Part shown: positions 1-6,705 of the stretch, piece by piece
Numbering within the stretch: the stretch's first letter is position 1
Layout: each line of letters begins with the position of its first letter
Translations under genes and position numbers: made by a program
DNA from: an uncultured Loktanella sp.
GTDB taxonomy: Bacteria > Pseudomonadota > Alphaproteobacteria > Rhodobacterales > Rhodobacteraceae
Length of the DNA stretch: 11,281 nt
Assembly: GCA_913061335.1 (NCBI GenBank)
Contig: CAJXTP010000079.1
Coordinates: forward strand, 1-11,281
Direction: 5' to 3'
Notes under the pieces: generated by a model
Databases searched by the model: none
Told to the model about the DNA's origin: nothing
What the model saw: the letters and a program-made list of their open reading frames with translations, nothing else

Positions 1-428
1 ATATAAGACCGCCCGTGATAACCGTTTGTGAAGGTGATCAATGCCGGACGGCGCGTATAATACCGTGCAATCTTGATCGCGTTTTCGACCGCCTCTCCAC
101 CGGATGAAAAGAACAAGGATTTTTTTGGGAAATTCCCGGGCAGCAGCGCATTCAACCGCTCTGCGAGTTCGATATAAGATTTATACGGCGTGACCTGAAA
201 ACACGTGTGGGTAAGGTGATCAAGTTGATCCTTGATCGCGGCCACCACATGGGCATTGCGATGGCCAACATTCTGACAGCCGATACCGCCGCAAAAATCG
301 ATGTATCGTTTGCCTTCAACATCCCAGACTTCTGCGTTTTCGGCGCGATCTGCAACAAACGTCGCAGAAAAGGCTATCGCTCGGGCGACGGCATTGCTGC
401 GTCTTGCCTCAAATTCTTGATTGCTCAT
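1..428 (-). CDS. gabT: Class III aminotransferase, GabT-like (4-aminobutyrate--2-oxoglutarate type), N-terminal part
   Basis: This is a PLP-dependent class III (omega) aminotransferase, most like 4-aminobutyrate aminotransferase, which moves the amino group of GABA or a related omega-amine to 2-oxoglutarate. The reading frame starts MSNQEFEARRSN at 428 and stays open to the left edge, giving 142 residues of an expected 420-430. Visible family marks are VWDVEGKRYIDF (residues 34-45), the cofactor-phosphate region SSGGEAVENAIKIAR (108-122) and the NGYHGR motif (135-140), whose Tyr/His lie by the PLP ring in GabT. The catalytic lysine lies beyond the window. On the minus strand GAGG sits 5 nt before the ATG, supporting this start. 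It is transcribed away from the other genes and is probably not part of their pathway. The aminotransferase family is certain; the exact substrate (GABA, putrescine or another omega-amine) is not. Confidence 0.88.
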   Translation of the reverse strand, partial: MSNQEFEARRSNAVARAIAFSATFVADRAENAEVWDVEGKRYIDFCGGIGCQNVGHRNAHVVAAIKDQLDHLTHTCFQVTPYKSYIELAERLNALLPGNFPKKSLFFSSGGEAVENAIKIARYYTRRPALITFTNGYHGRSY

Positions 429-497
429 CGTGGCCTCGCACATGGGTTGTTAGAATTTTTGAACCAAAGATTAGGATCGCTTTAGGTCCGACGCGCT

Positions 498-516
498 ATC
501 GAAACTATACTTCGAT
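498..516 (-). promoter_or_regulatory. Palindrome over a -10 box in the gabT-like promoter region
   Basis: ATCGAA and TTCGAT form a perfect 6-bp inverted repeat separated by 7 nt. Read on the minus strand, the spacer contains TATAGT (509 to 504), one base from the TATAAT -10 consensus. I see no good -35 at 16-18 nt spacing. The site lies about 70-90 nt upstream of the gabT-like start, so it fits an operator overlapping that gene's promoter. The cognate regulator is unknown. This is inference from position and symmetry only. Confidence 0.4.
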
Positions 517-559
517 GGCCGCCTGTTTGTTGGTTAATGAGTTTAGGCTACACGACAAG

Positions 560-592
560 ACGGCTGCTGTCCCTGCCGCATTCCTTAGCCGT
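560..592 (-). terminator. Weak hairpin after the GlpR-like gene
   Basis: ACGGCT and AGCCGT form a 6-bp inverted repeat with a 21-nt loop, starting 8 nt past the regulator's stop codon in the minus direction. There is no clear T-run after it. It may end or stabilise the regulator transcript, but it could equally be chance. Apart from this hairpin and the palindrome at 498-516, I see nothing else in the 429-600 gap. Confidence 0.2.
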
Positions 593-600
593 TTGGCGCT

Positions 601-1368
601 TCATCGGTTTGGCAGAATGACTTTGACGCCAGCGGCCTCAATCGCGTGAAGGATGTTGTCTGGCGGTGTTTGGTCTGTAACAAGTCGATCAATTGACGAC
701 AGTGGGCAGACCTCAAACGAGGCCAAGGTTCCTAGTTTTGAGGAATCTGCGAGGACCGTGACGGATTCAGATTGCGCGATCATTGCGCGGGCGATTTGCG
801 CCTCGTCGATGTTGTAATCCATCGCTCCACTGCGGATGTCCAAAGCACCGATAGTGAGGACCGCATGGTGCGCCCTGAACGCGCGGACTTGCGTCGCGGC
901 CATCACGCCGATGGTCTGGCTGTTGCCTGCGCTGAACTCTCCGCCCAGAACGAAAACGCGGCTGGATGGGTTGTTGGTCGCAAAGGTGCGGGCGATTTCG
1001 GTTGAATTGGTGACGATGGTCAGGTCTTTGATATTAGCCAACGCCTCAACAAAAAGCAGGGTGGTTGACCCTGTGTCGACGAACAAGGTTTCACCCGGTT
1101 GAAACAGAGATGCCGCGCTTTGGGCGATCTTCATTTTTTCATCGACATTTTCAGATAGCCGCTGCTTGAACGGTCCTTCGCCCAAGATGCGCGGCATCCG
1201 TGCACCGCCGTGAACTTTTAGGATTTTACCGGTTTCTGAGAGAAGTGTCAGGTCGCGTCGAATGGTTTCGCGCGAGGCATTCAATAGCGTGGCAAGGTCA
1301 TCGACGGAGGCTTTTCCCTGACGTCGCACAATTTCGATTAGCTTGCTTTGGCGCTGCATCATCTTCAT
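601..1368 (-). CDS. glpR: DeoR/GlpR-family transcriptional repressor
   Basis: This 255-residue protein matches the E. coli GlpR length (252) and layout. The N-terminal winged helix-turn-helix spans about residues 6-57, with the DeoR signature running from ASVDDLATLLN (20-30) through ETIRRDL (34-40) to KVHGGA (51-56). The C-terminal sugar-phosphate sensor domain (about 75-250) shows FVDTGSTTLLFVEAL (96-110), IVTNS (118-122), LGGE (141-144) and EAQIARAMI (189-197), which align with GlpR by eye. GlpR repressors bind DNA until glycerol-3-phosphate binds. It is divergent from the GlpA-like dehydrogenase with only 75 bp between the starts, the usual position for a local regulator. GGTGA lies 5 nt before the ATG at 1368, which supports this start over the in-frame ATGs at codons 3 and 4. 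The family is clear; G3P as effector is inferred from the neighbouring enzymes. Confidence 0.88.
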   Translation of the reverse strand: MKMMQRQSKLIEIVRRQGKASVDDLATLLNASRETIRRDLTLLSETGKILKVHGGARMPRILGEGPFKQRLSENVDEKMKIAQSAASLFQPGETLFVDTGSTTLLFVEALANIKDLTIVTNSTEIARTFATNNPSSRVFVLGGEFSAGNSQTIGVMAATQVRAFRAHHAVLTIGALDIRSGAMDYNIDEAQIARAMIAQSESVTVLADSSKLGTLASFEVCPLSSIDRLVTDQTPPDNILHAIEAAGVKVILPNR

Positions 1369-1371
1369 TTA

Positions 1372-1418
1372 AGTCACCATGTTGACCGAGTTAGTCAAAA
1401 CGACTACCAATTCAGTCA
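1372..1418. promoter_or_regulatory. Candidate operator: three AGTCA elements in 21-bp phase
   Basis: AGTCA occurs at 1372-1376, 1393-1397 and 1414-1418, so both steps are exactly 21 bp (two helical turns). Inverted partners are also present: GTCA(1373)/TGAC(1383) around a 6-nt spacer, and TAGTC(1392)/GACTA(1402) around a 5-nt spacer. The array fills most of the gap between the divergent regulator and the GlpA-like gene. TTGACC at 1382-1387 is a fair -35 for the plus strand, but the hexamer 17 nt on (TACCAA) is a poor -10. I did not find the array in the other gaps. Binding by the DeoR-type regulator is inferred. Confidence 0.5.
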
Positions 1419-1433
1419 TAATATTCCCAATAT

Positions 1434-1446
1434 AGGTCCATTAATG
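1434..1446 (+). promoter_or_regulatory. Ribosome binding site deciding the GlpA-like start
   Basis: AGG at 1434-1436 stands 7 nt before the ATG at 1444. An in-frame ATG at 1348 would put translation through the operator array and overlap the divergent regulator's start. The later ATG at 1486 has only weak purine content before it. The 1444 start is therefore preferred. Confidence 0.5.
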
Positions 1447-2877
1447 CCGAATCCCCAACCTAAATCTTCACGTCAAAGCAAGAATATGCTGTCGGACGAC
1501 CTGTTTGATGTGGTGGTGATCGGTGCAGGTGTGGTGGGGTGCGCGGTTGCGCGGCGGTTCGTTCTTGAGGGCGCTAAAGTTGCGATTGTGGAAAAGGCCA
1601 GCGACATTCTTGATGGGGCGAGTAAAGCAAATAGCGCGATCCTTCATACCGGATTTGATGCACCGCAAGGGTCGCTTGAGCTAGAATGCATTCGCCAAGG
1701 GTTTCGAGAATACGAAGATATTCGCAGCGAATTGGGTTTGGTTCAGCAAAAGTCAGGCGCGTTTGTTGTGGCGTGGACACCAGAGCAGATGGACGCGCTG
1801 GCCGGAATTGAAGCGCAGGCGCATGAGAATGGCATCGTTGATGCCCATTTTGTTGACGCAAAATCGTTAAAAGCCGCCGAGCCGAATTTGAGCGCCAACG
1901 CGATGGGCGCGGTAAATGTACCGCAAGAGAGCATCATTGATCCTTGGTCCGCGCCTTATGTTTATCTGCACCAAGCGTTGGAAAATGGGGCCGAGGTGTT
2001 TTTATCCTGTCACATCACTGGCGGAGATTTTGACGGGCACGTCTGGGATCTTTGGTCTGGGAATGGCACGCTGCGCAGCCGCGCGGTGATAAATTGTGCA
2101 GGACTTTACGGCGATATTCTGGATCGCGATGTTCTTGGCCAGGCGCAGTTTCAGATCATCCCGCGCAAGGGGCAGTTTGTGGTGTTTGACAAGGCGGCCT
2201 GCGGGCTGGTGAGCTCTGTTATCCTTCCGGTACCAACAGAAAAAACCAAAGGCGTTGTGCTGTTTGGGACAGTGTTTGGCAATCTTGTGGTCGGCCCAAC
2301 GGCTGAGGACCAGCAAAGCCGTACAGACGCCACGACAGATGAAGTGTCGCTGAACGCGTTGATTGCTGAAGGCGTAGATAAATTACCTGCGCTTGCTCAG
2401 ATGCCTGTGACAGCGGTTTATGCGGGGCTGCGGCCAGCGACGGAACGCAAAGAATACCGCATTGAGGCGGCTCAGGACAAAAACTGGATCACGGTCGGGG
2501 GAATCCGGTCGACAGGATTAAGTGCTGCGCTGGGGATCGCGCGGCATGTTTTTGGTCTGTACGAGAAATTTGGCGCAGAGCATCAGCCCATTGCGAAACC
2601 AGTGACGCCGCAAGCGAATGTGCTGGCGCAAACAGGCGCGCGCGATTGGCAACGCGGTGGACACGGCGAGATTGTTTGCCATTGTGAATTGGTCACCCGC
2701 CGCGAGATTGAAGCGGCGTTAGTGGGCCCATTGGCGGCACGATCTTTGGGTGGATTAAAGCGGCAAACCCGCGCGATGATGGGCCGCTGCCAAGGATTTT
2801 ATTGCGCGGCACAGGTGGCTGAATTAACGGATGGCAAGTTCGCGCAAGCCATGAGCGAAAGATTTGCGCATGATTGA
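1444..2877 (+). CDS. GlpA-like FAD-dependent (glycerol-3-phosphate) dehydrogenase with C-terminal BFD [2Fe-2S] domain
   Basis: This 477-residue flavoprotein of the DAO family most likely oxidises glycerol-3-phosphate to dihydroxyacetone phosphate. The N-terminal FAD-binding Rossmann fold reads DVVVIGAGVVG (22-32), followed by the acidic strand end at VAIVEK (46-51). SAILHTGFDAP (64-74) and the late motif VGGIRSTGLSAALGIA (351-366) are typical of GlpA/GlpD-type enzymes. The C-terminal domain (about 407-465) has four cysteines in BFD spacing: C412, C414, C449 and C454 (CHC, then GRCQGFYC). This fits a [2Fe-2S] ferredoxin-like module that passes electrons on. No signal peptide is seen. The gene directly follows the GlpR-type operator region and overlaps the next oxidoreductase by 8 bp, so the two probably form one complex. 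G3P specificity is inferred from family and context; other 2-hydroxyacids are possible. Confidence 0.82.
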   Translation: MPNPQPKSSRQSKNMLSDDLFDVVVIGAGVVGCAVARRFVLEGAKVAIVEKASDILDGASKANSAILHTGFDAPQGSLELECIRQGFREYEDIRSELGLVQQKSGAFVVAWTPEQMDALAGIEAQAHENGIVDAHFVDAKSLKAAEPNLSANAMGAVNVPQESIIDPWSAPYVYLHQALENGAEVFLSCHITGGDFDGHVWDLWSGNGTLRSRAVINCAGLYGDILDRDVLGQAQFQIIPRKGQFVVFDKAACGLVSSVILPVPTEKTKGVVLFGTVFGNLVVGPTAEDQQSRTDATTDEVSLNALIAEGVDKLPALAQMPVTAVYAGLRPATERKEYRIEAAQDKNWITVGGIRSTGLSAALGIARHVFGLYEKFGAEHQPIAKPVTPQANVLAQTGARDWQRGGHGEIVCHCELVTRREIEAALVGPLAARSLGGLKRQTRAMMGRCQGFYCAAQVAELTDGKFAQAMSERFAHD

Positions 2878-4108
2878 TAATGGCATTCCGATTGATGTCG
2901 CTGTTATTGGCGCGGGCCCGTCTGGATTGGCCGCAGCGATTGCTTTAAAACAGGCTGGGGTAGGCCGCGTTGCGGTATTGGAGCGCGAGCCGCAAGCAGG
3001 CGGCATTCCACGCCATTGTAATCACCCGCCTTATGGGCTGCGAGAATTTGGCCGTATTCTGAAGGGCCCTGAATATGCTGCCCGCCTTGTCGCGAGTGCG
3101 CGAAATGCGGGTGTCGAAATTCATGTTTCTATCACTGTCACAAGCATTCACGGTGATGGCTTGCTGCGTCTTTCGACGCCCGAAGGGGTTTTCGAAATCA
3201 CCCCGCGCCGTGTGATCTATGCGACCGGCGTGCGCGAGACACCAAGATCGGCAAGGCTGATTTCAGGGGCAAGAGTGCAAGGGGTGGTGAATACCGGCGC
3301 GCTGCAATCGATGATTTACTTGAAGCACCGTCGCCCGTTCCGCCGACCTGTTATCATAGGGACCGAATTAGTGGCATTTTCGGCATTGATGACCTGCCAG
3401 TCTGCGGGCGTGCGTCCTATTGCGATGATTGAGGCCGATGCAATCGCCACGGCGCGGTGGCCCAGTGCTATCTACCCGCGTATGAGGGGAGTAGAATTGT
3501 TGACCAACACGCGCCTTGTCGAGATTGAAGGTGATACCGTGGTTCAGGCTGTAACTGTTGCAAATACTGACGGGCAAACGCGCCGCATTGAATGTGACGG
3601 CGTCATTCTGACAGGGAGCTTTACGCCCGAGGTGGCGCTGGCGAGATGTGGGCATTTGGATGTTGATCCTGCCACGGGCGGCCCTGTTGTTGATCAATGG
3701 GGGCGGTGCTCTGACCCTGCATATTTTGCCACGGGTAATGTTCTGCGCCCCGTCGAGACCGCAGGGCGAAGCTGGGCCGAGGGACGCCAAACGGGTGCAT
3801 GGGTCGCGCAAGATCTGGCCGGAAAGCTGCCAAGCCATGACGCTAAGCCGCTCCGGATTTTGCTTGGCGATGCGCGCATAAAGTACGCCATGCCACAGGT
3901 GATTTACCCAAGCAAAGGCGCGGGCGGCATGAGCGAAATTCAGATGCGTGTGCGTGAACGTGTTTCGGGAACATTGATCGCACGGATGCAAGGCAGACCA
4001 GTCTGGCAGCGCCGTCTGAATACACGTCCAGAGCGCCGAATCGCGGTGCCAATCGGCGAAATTATTTCGCAGGCGGCAGCAGATTGTGTGGAGTTTACAA
4101 TCGAGTGA
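2870..4108 (+). CDS. FAD/NAD(P)-binding oxidoreductase, partner of the GlpA-like dehydrogenase
   Basis: This 412-residue protein is a pyridine-nucleotide-disulphide-reductase-fold flavoprotein without a redox-active CxxC pair. It shows the FAD dinucleotide fold VAVIGAGPSGLAA (10-22), GGIPRHCNHPPYGLREF (44-60), the ATG turn (118-120), VVNTGALQSMIYL (139-151) and the FAD-contacting FATGNVLRPVETAG (286-299). This pattern belongs to the subfamily found next to GlpA-like genes, where it likely passes electrons between the partner and NAD(P) or quinone. About 80 residues follow the core (from about 330), ending in GEIISQAAADCVEFTIE. The ATG at 2870 is chosen over the TTG at 2864; GAAAGA precedes it by 7 nt. 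The 8-bp overlap with the upstream gene suggests translational coupling. The small DUF1667 cysteine protein that often completes this set is not here. The electron acceptor cannot be read from sequence. Confidence 0.78.
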   Translation: MIDNGIPIDVAVIGAGPSGLAAAIALKQAGVGRVAVLEREPQAGGIPRHCNHPPYGLREFGRILKGPEYAARLVASARNAGVEIHVSITVTSIHGDGLLRLSTPEGVFEITPRRVIYATGVRETPRSARLISGARVQGVVNTGALQSMIYLKHRRPFRRPVIIGTELVAFSALMTCQSAGVRPIAMIEADAIATARWPSAIYPRMRGVELLTNTRLVEIEGDTVVQAVTVANTDGQTRRIECDGVILTGSFTPEVALARCGHLDVDPATGGPVVDQWGRCSDPAYFATGNVLRPVETAGRSWAEGRQTGAWVAQDLAGKLPSHDAKPLRILLGDARIKYAMPQVIYPSKGAGGMSEIQMRVRERVSGTLIARMQGRPVWQRRLNTRPERRIAVPIGEIISQAAADCVEFTIE

Positions 4109-4327
4109 GAAAAAAGATGGCTCGGTTTTCTAGGAAATCAGCGCTTTTAAAGAATGTTGAAAATTATGTTTAGGTAAATTGAGGAGGCTGCAGCACTGTA
4201 ACAGTACAAAATCATCTTGGATAGGCGACGCATGGGACGTCGCCACAGCGTTACGAAGCGCATTCATGCTTAATTCAGGTGGCCTTTGATGACCGCCAAC
4301 AAGCGAAAACTCTTAGAGGAATATAAT
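4109..4327 (+). promoter_or_regulatory. Leader region before the solute-binding protein gene
   Basis: This 219-bp non-coding gap splits the plus-strand gene series. It holds an ACTGT-A-ACAGT palindrome (4195-4205), a GAGGAGG purine tract (4181-4187) with no start codon at usable distance, and a GGCGACG/CGTCGCC hairpin (4224-4244, 7-bp stem, 7-nt loop). A TTGAAA at 4157-4162 resembles a -35, but no good -10 follows at 16-18 nt. An internal promoter or attenuator feeding the transporter genes is plausible but not shown. I see no AGTCA elements like those before the first gene. Confidence 0.35.
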
Positions 4328-4330
4328 ATG
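4315..4330 (+). promoter_or_regulatory. Strong ribosome binding site deciding the binding-protein start
   Basis: AGAGGA at 4315-4320 is placed 7 nt before the ATG at 4328. That start puts the twin-arginine motif at residues 9-10, the usual distance for a Tat signal. The in-frame ATGs at 4286 and 4289 would add 14 or 13 residues (ANKRKLLEEYN and preceding Met) and are not supported. Confidence 0.75.
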
Positions 4331-5467
4331 AGTACCAAAAATATGCTTAGCCGCCGTGCCGTTCTTAAATCTGGTGCGATTGCAGGTGTCGCTGCCGTAG
4401 CGAGCCCCGCACTTGTAACAACAGCATTTGCGTCGTCAGGTGAGCTGACCCTGATGGACTGGTCAGATTATTGGCCTGAGGACATGCTTGCCAAGTTCAC
4501 CGATGAGTCCGGTATCAAGGTGAACTACATCGGTATTGGCTCAAACGAAGAGTTGATCAACAAGATGAAGGCGTCACAAGGATCTGGTGCCGACCTTATC
4601 GGCCCAACCAACAACCGGTCGCTTCAGTGGGGCCCGTTGGACTTGTTGCAGCCGTTTGACATGACGCGAATTCCGATTGATGCCGCGAACCCTGCGATGG
4701 CCCAAATTGGCCCAGATGCTTGGGACTTTGGCGGCGAAGGCAACACTTGGATCCCGCATATTTGGGGCACTGAGGGCATGGCTTGGCGCGTTGATAAATG
4801 GGCGCCTGCAGATGCATCTGGCGTACCTAGCTATGGCGAAATTTGGTCAGAAGAAAATGCGGGCAAGACGATGATCCGCGCGCATTCCGGCATGCTTTGT
4901 GCTGGTCTGTACATGGAAGCGTCTGGCGCGATGGACCCTGGTTCAGTCTGGGCTGCTTACGAATCTGAGGAAAACATGCGCAAGACGTGGGCGCATATCA
5001 CTGACTGGTGTATTGCCCGCAAAAACAACCTCAAGCTGATCTGGAACGATGCGGACAGCCAGAAGAACGGTCTTCTTAATGATGGTGTTGTTGTTGGTCA
5101 GACTTGGGATGGTCCACCACTGGCCCTTAAGACTGCTGGCGAGCCGGTGACTTATCAGGCACCTGCTGAGGGTGCGATGGCGTGGGTCGATGGACTTGCC
5201 TTGACCAAAGGTGCCAAGAACATTGATGAAGCCTATGAGCTGATCAAGTTTGCCTTTGATCCGGTCAATGCTGGCCCTGCGATTGACAAGCACGGCTACA
5301 ACTCGCCAATCCTTGGCGCTGACACGTTGGCTGGTGACGCTTATGCGAAGAACTTTGCTGAAGCCTATCCGGGTGATGCATTGGCTCAACTCAACGCTTG
5401 GCCTGCTGAAGCACCATGGTATGCGGATGTTCGCACTGAGTTTGTGAACAAGTTCCAAAGCGCATAA
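4328..5467 (+). CDS. PotD-like periplasmic solute-binding protein with Tat signal
   Basis: This 379-residue protein is the substrate-capturing part of a polyamine/opine-type ABC importer (COG0687 family). The N-terminus is a twin-arginine signal: SRRAVLK (8-14), an alanine-rich core, and a likely cut after AFA (33-35). The mature part aligns by eye with E. coli PotD: MDWSDYWPED (43-52) with YNWTEYVPPG, HIWGTEGMAW (144-153), GQTWDGP (257-263) with MVWNGS, and EGAMAWVDGLAL (281-292) with EGGIFWMDSLAI. The ring-stacking Trp and the Asp of PotD appear kept (W260, W286, D288). PotD's acidic DDAREV stretch is RAHSGM here (184-189), and STYY is TNNR (94-97), so the ligand is probably not a plain polyamine. 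It is followed by a stable hairpin and then the ATPase and permeases. Neighbouring GlpA- and GpdQ-like enzymes suggest a glycerophosphodiester or similar anion; this is inference. Confidence 0.88.
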   Translation: MSTKNMLSRRAVLKSGAIAGVAAVASPALVTTAFASSGELTLMDWSDYWPEDMLAKFTDESGIKVNYIGIGSNEELINKMKASQGSGADLIGPTNNRSLQWGPLDLLQPFDMTRIPIDAANPAMAQIGPDAWDFGGEGNTWIPHIWGTEGMAWRVDKWAPADASGVPSYGEIWSEENAGKTMIRAHSGMLCAGLYMEASGAMDPGSVWAAYESEENMRKTWAHITDWCIARKNNLKLIWNDADSQKNGLLNDGVVVGQTWDGPPLALKTAGEPVTYQAPAEGAMAWVDGLALTKGAKNIDEAYELIKFAFDPVNAGPAIDKHGYNSPILGADTLAGDAYAKNFAEAYPGDALAQLNAWPAEAPWYADVRTEFVNKFQSA

Positions 5468-5484
5468 CGCTAAGACTAAAAACG

Positions 5485-5515
5485 TTACCCGACCGCAGTC
5501 AATGCGGTCGGGTAA
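5485..5515 (+). repeat. Perfect 13-bp intercistronic hairpin after the binding-protein gene
   Basis: TTACCCGACCGCA and TGCGGTCGGGTAA pair perfectly around a 5-nt GTCAA loop, starting 18 nt after the stop codon of the binding-protein gene. The next bases are TCTATG, not a T-run, so this is not a full intrinsic terminator. Hairpins here commonly protect the 3' end of the binding-protein mRNA and let it be made in excess over the membrane parts, as in malE-malF type operons. That role is inferred from structure and position. Confidence 0.75.
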
Positions 5516-5581
5516 TCTATGACAATGACCATGAATGGGTTCCAAAGAGAATCTGAACATGCCTTCAAACGGGGAAATAAA

Positions 5582-6694
5582 ATGAGTTCTGGCGTTGCGG
5601 TTGATCTGGAAGATATTTGGATTCGGTTTGGCGACTTTGTCGCGGTGAAAGAAGCAAACGTTGCCATCAAGGGCGGCGATTTCTTTTCATTCCTTGGGCC
5701 ATCGGGCTGCGGGAAAACGACAATTCTACGTGCAGTTTCCGGGTTTCTGGACCCAAGTCAGGGCCAAATTCGGATCGGTGGCAAGGACATGTCGGGGATC
5801 GGGCCGAACAAACGCCCAACCGCTTTGATCTTCCAAAACCTCGCGCTTTTTCCATTGATGAAGGTCTGGGAAAACATCTCATTCTCGATGGAAGTCACGG
5901 GTGCCAGTGCCAAGCAGCGGCGCAAGCGTGCCGACGAGTTGCTCGATATGATCGCGCTCGACGGGCAGGGCGACAAGCTTCCCAGCGAGCTGTCAGGCGG
6001 GCAAAAACAACGGGTTGCGATTGCGCGCGCGCTTTGCGCAAACCCAGATGTTCTGTTGTTGGATGAGCCGCTGTCCGCGCTTGATTTGAAGCTGCGCCAG
6101 CATATGCGCACGGAGCTGCGTGAAATCCAGCAACGTGTCGGCATTACGTTCATCTATATCACCCACGATCAGGGCGAAGCATTAACCATGTCGGACAATG
6201 TCGCTGTGATGAAAGCCGGTGTGATCGATCAGATCGACACAGGACATAATATTTATGACCACCCCGCGACGCCATTTGTTGCGTCGTTTGTCGGTGAGAA
6301 CAATGTCTTTCGCGGTCGCGTGAAAGAGATAAAAGGCAATGAGGCGCTGATCAGTACTAACCGGTCGGGTGATTTGTTGTCGAGTATCTCGCCTTCGCAG
6401 GTTGGAAAGCTTGCCGTTGGCGACGATGCGATGATGTTTATTCGGCCCGAGGCGTTGCAGCTTGGCCCAGCCAAGAAAAGCAGCAAAACCACGATCTCGG
6501 CGAATGTGATAAACGAAGAGTTTGAAGGCAATTCATTCAGTGTGTTCCTAGAGGGTGATGGCGGCAAATCGGTAAAAATGTCGGTGCCCAATGGCGGGCA
6601 AGACAAAATTTCTGATCGAGGTGAAGTTCTGTCGCTGCACTATAATGCTAACAATGCCGTTGCTATGCCAGCCGGCGAGCTAGCTTCGGAATAG
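5582..6694 (+). CDS. PotA-like ABC transporter ATPase
   Basis: This 370-residue ATP-binding subunit drives import through the two permeases that follow, on the cytoplasmic face of the membrane. Every catalytic motif is intact: Walker A GPSGCGKTT (39-47), Q-loop Q85 in IFQNLALFP, signature LSGGQ (137-141), Walker B VLLLDEP (157-163), D-loop SALD (165-168) and switch histidine H195 in YITHDQ. The C-terminal 130 residues (about 240-370) fit the TOBE/OB regulatory domain of the PotA/MalK/FbpC group, including FIRPE (286-290). GGGGA at 5571-5575 lies 6 nt before the ATG at 5582. The upstream in-frame ATGs from 5519 lie just past the hairpin without such a site and were not used. The gene ends 11 nt before the PotB-like gene. 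As in the whole PotA group, sequence does not tell the substrate. Confidence 0.92.
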   Translation: MSSGVAVDLEDIWIRFGDFVAVKEANVAIKGGDFFSFLGPSGCGKTTILRAVSGFLDPSQGQIRIGGKDMSGIGPNKRPTALIFQNLALFPLMKVWENISFSMEVTGASAKQRRKRADELLDMIALDGQGDKLPSELSGGQKQRVAIARALCANPDVLLLDEPLSALDLKLRQHMRTELREIQQRVGITFIYITHDQGEALTMSDNVAVMKAGVIDQIDTGHNIYDHPATPFVASFVGENNVFRGRVKEIKGNEALISTNRSGDLLSSISPSQVGKLAVGDDAMMFIRPEALQLGPAKKSSKTTISANVINEEFEGNSFSVFLEGDGGKSVKMSVPNGGQDKISDRGEVLSLHYNANNAVAMPAGELASE

Positions 6695-6705
6695 GGGCGG
6701 GCGCA

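Noticed and set aside
1348..1443. N-terminal extension of the GlpA-like protein from ATG 1348
   Set aside because: It would be translated through the operator array and overlap the divergent regulator; the His-rich extension is unlike the family, whose fold starts shortly after 1444.
3368..3991. 207-residue minus-strand open frame inside the second oxidoreductase
   Set aside because: Shadow of the FAD/NAD(P) oxidoreductase frame; no domain features and no ribosome site.
4106..4135. Possible terminator after the second oxidoreductase (GAG...CTC then TTTTC)
   Set aside because: The stem is only 3-4 bp with a long loop, too weak to call.
4943..5560. 205-residue minus-strand open frame opposite the binding protein
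   Set aside because: Antisense shadow of a gene with clear PotD homology; it also runs through the hairpin at 5485-5515.
5519..5581. Earlier start of the ATPase at ATG 5519
   Set aside because: It abuts the hairpin and has no ribosome site, while GGGGA before 5582 is well placed and the domain starts just after.
5617..6066. 149-residue plus-strand frame within the ATPase gene
   Set aside because: Out-of-frame shadow of an ATPase whose motifs are all intact in the main frame.
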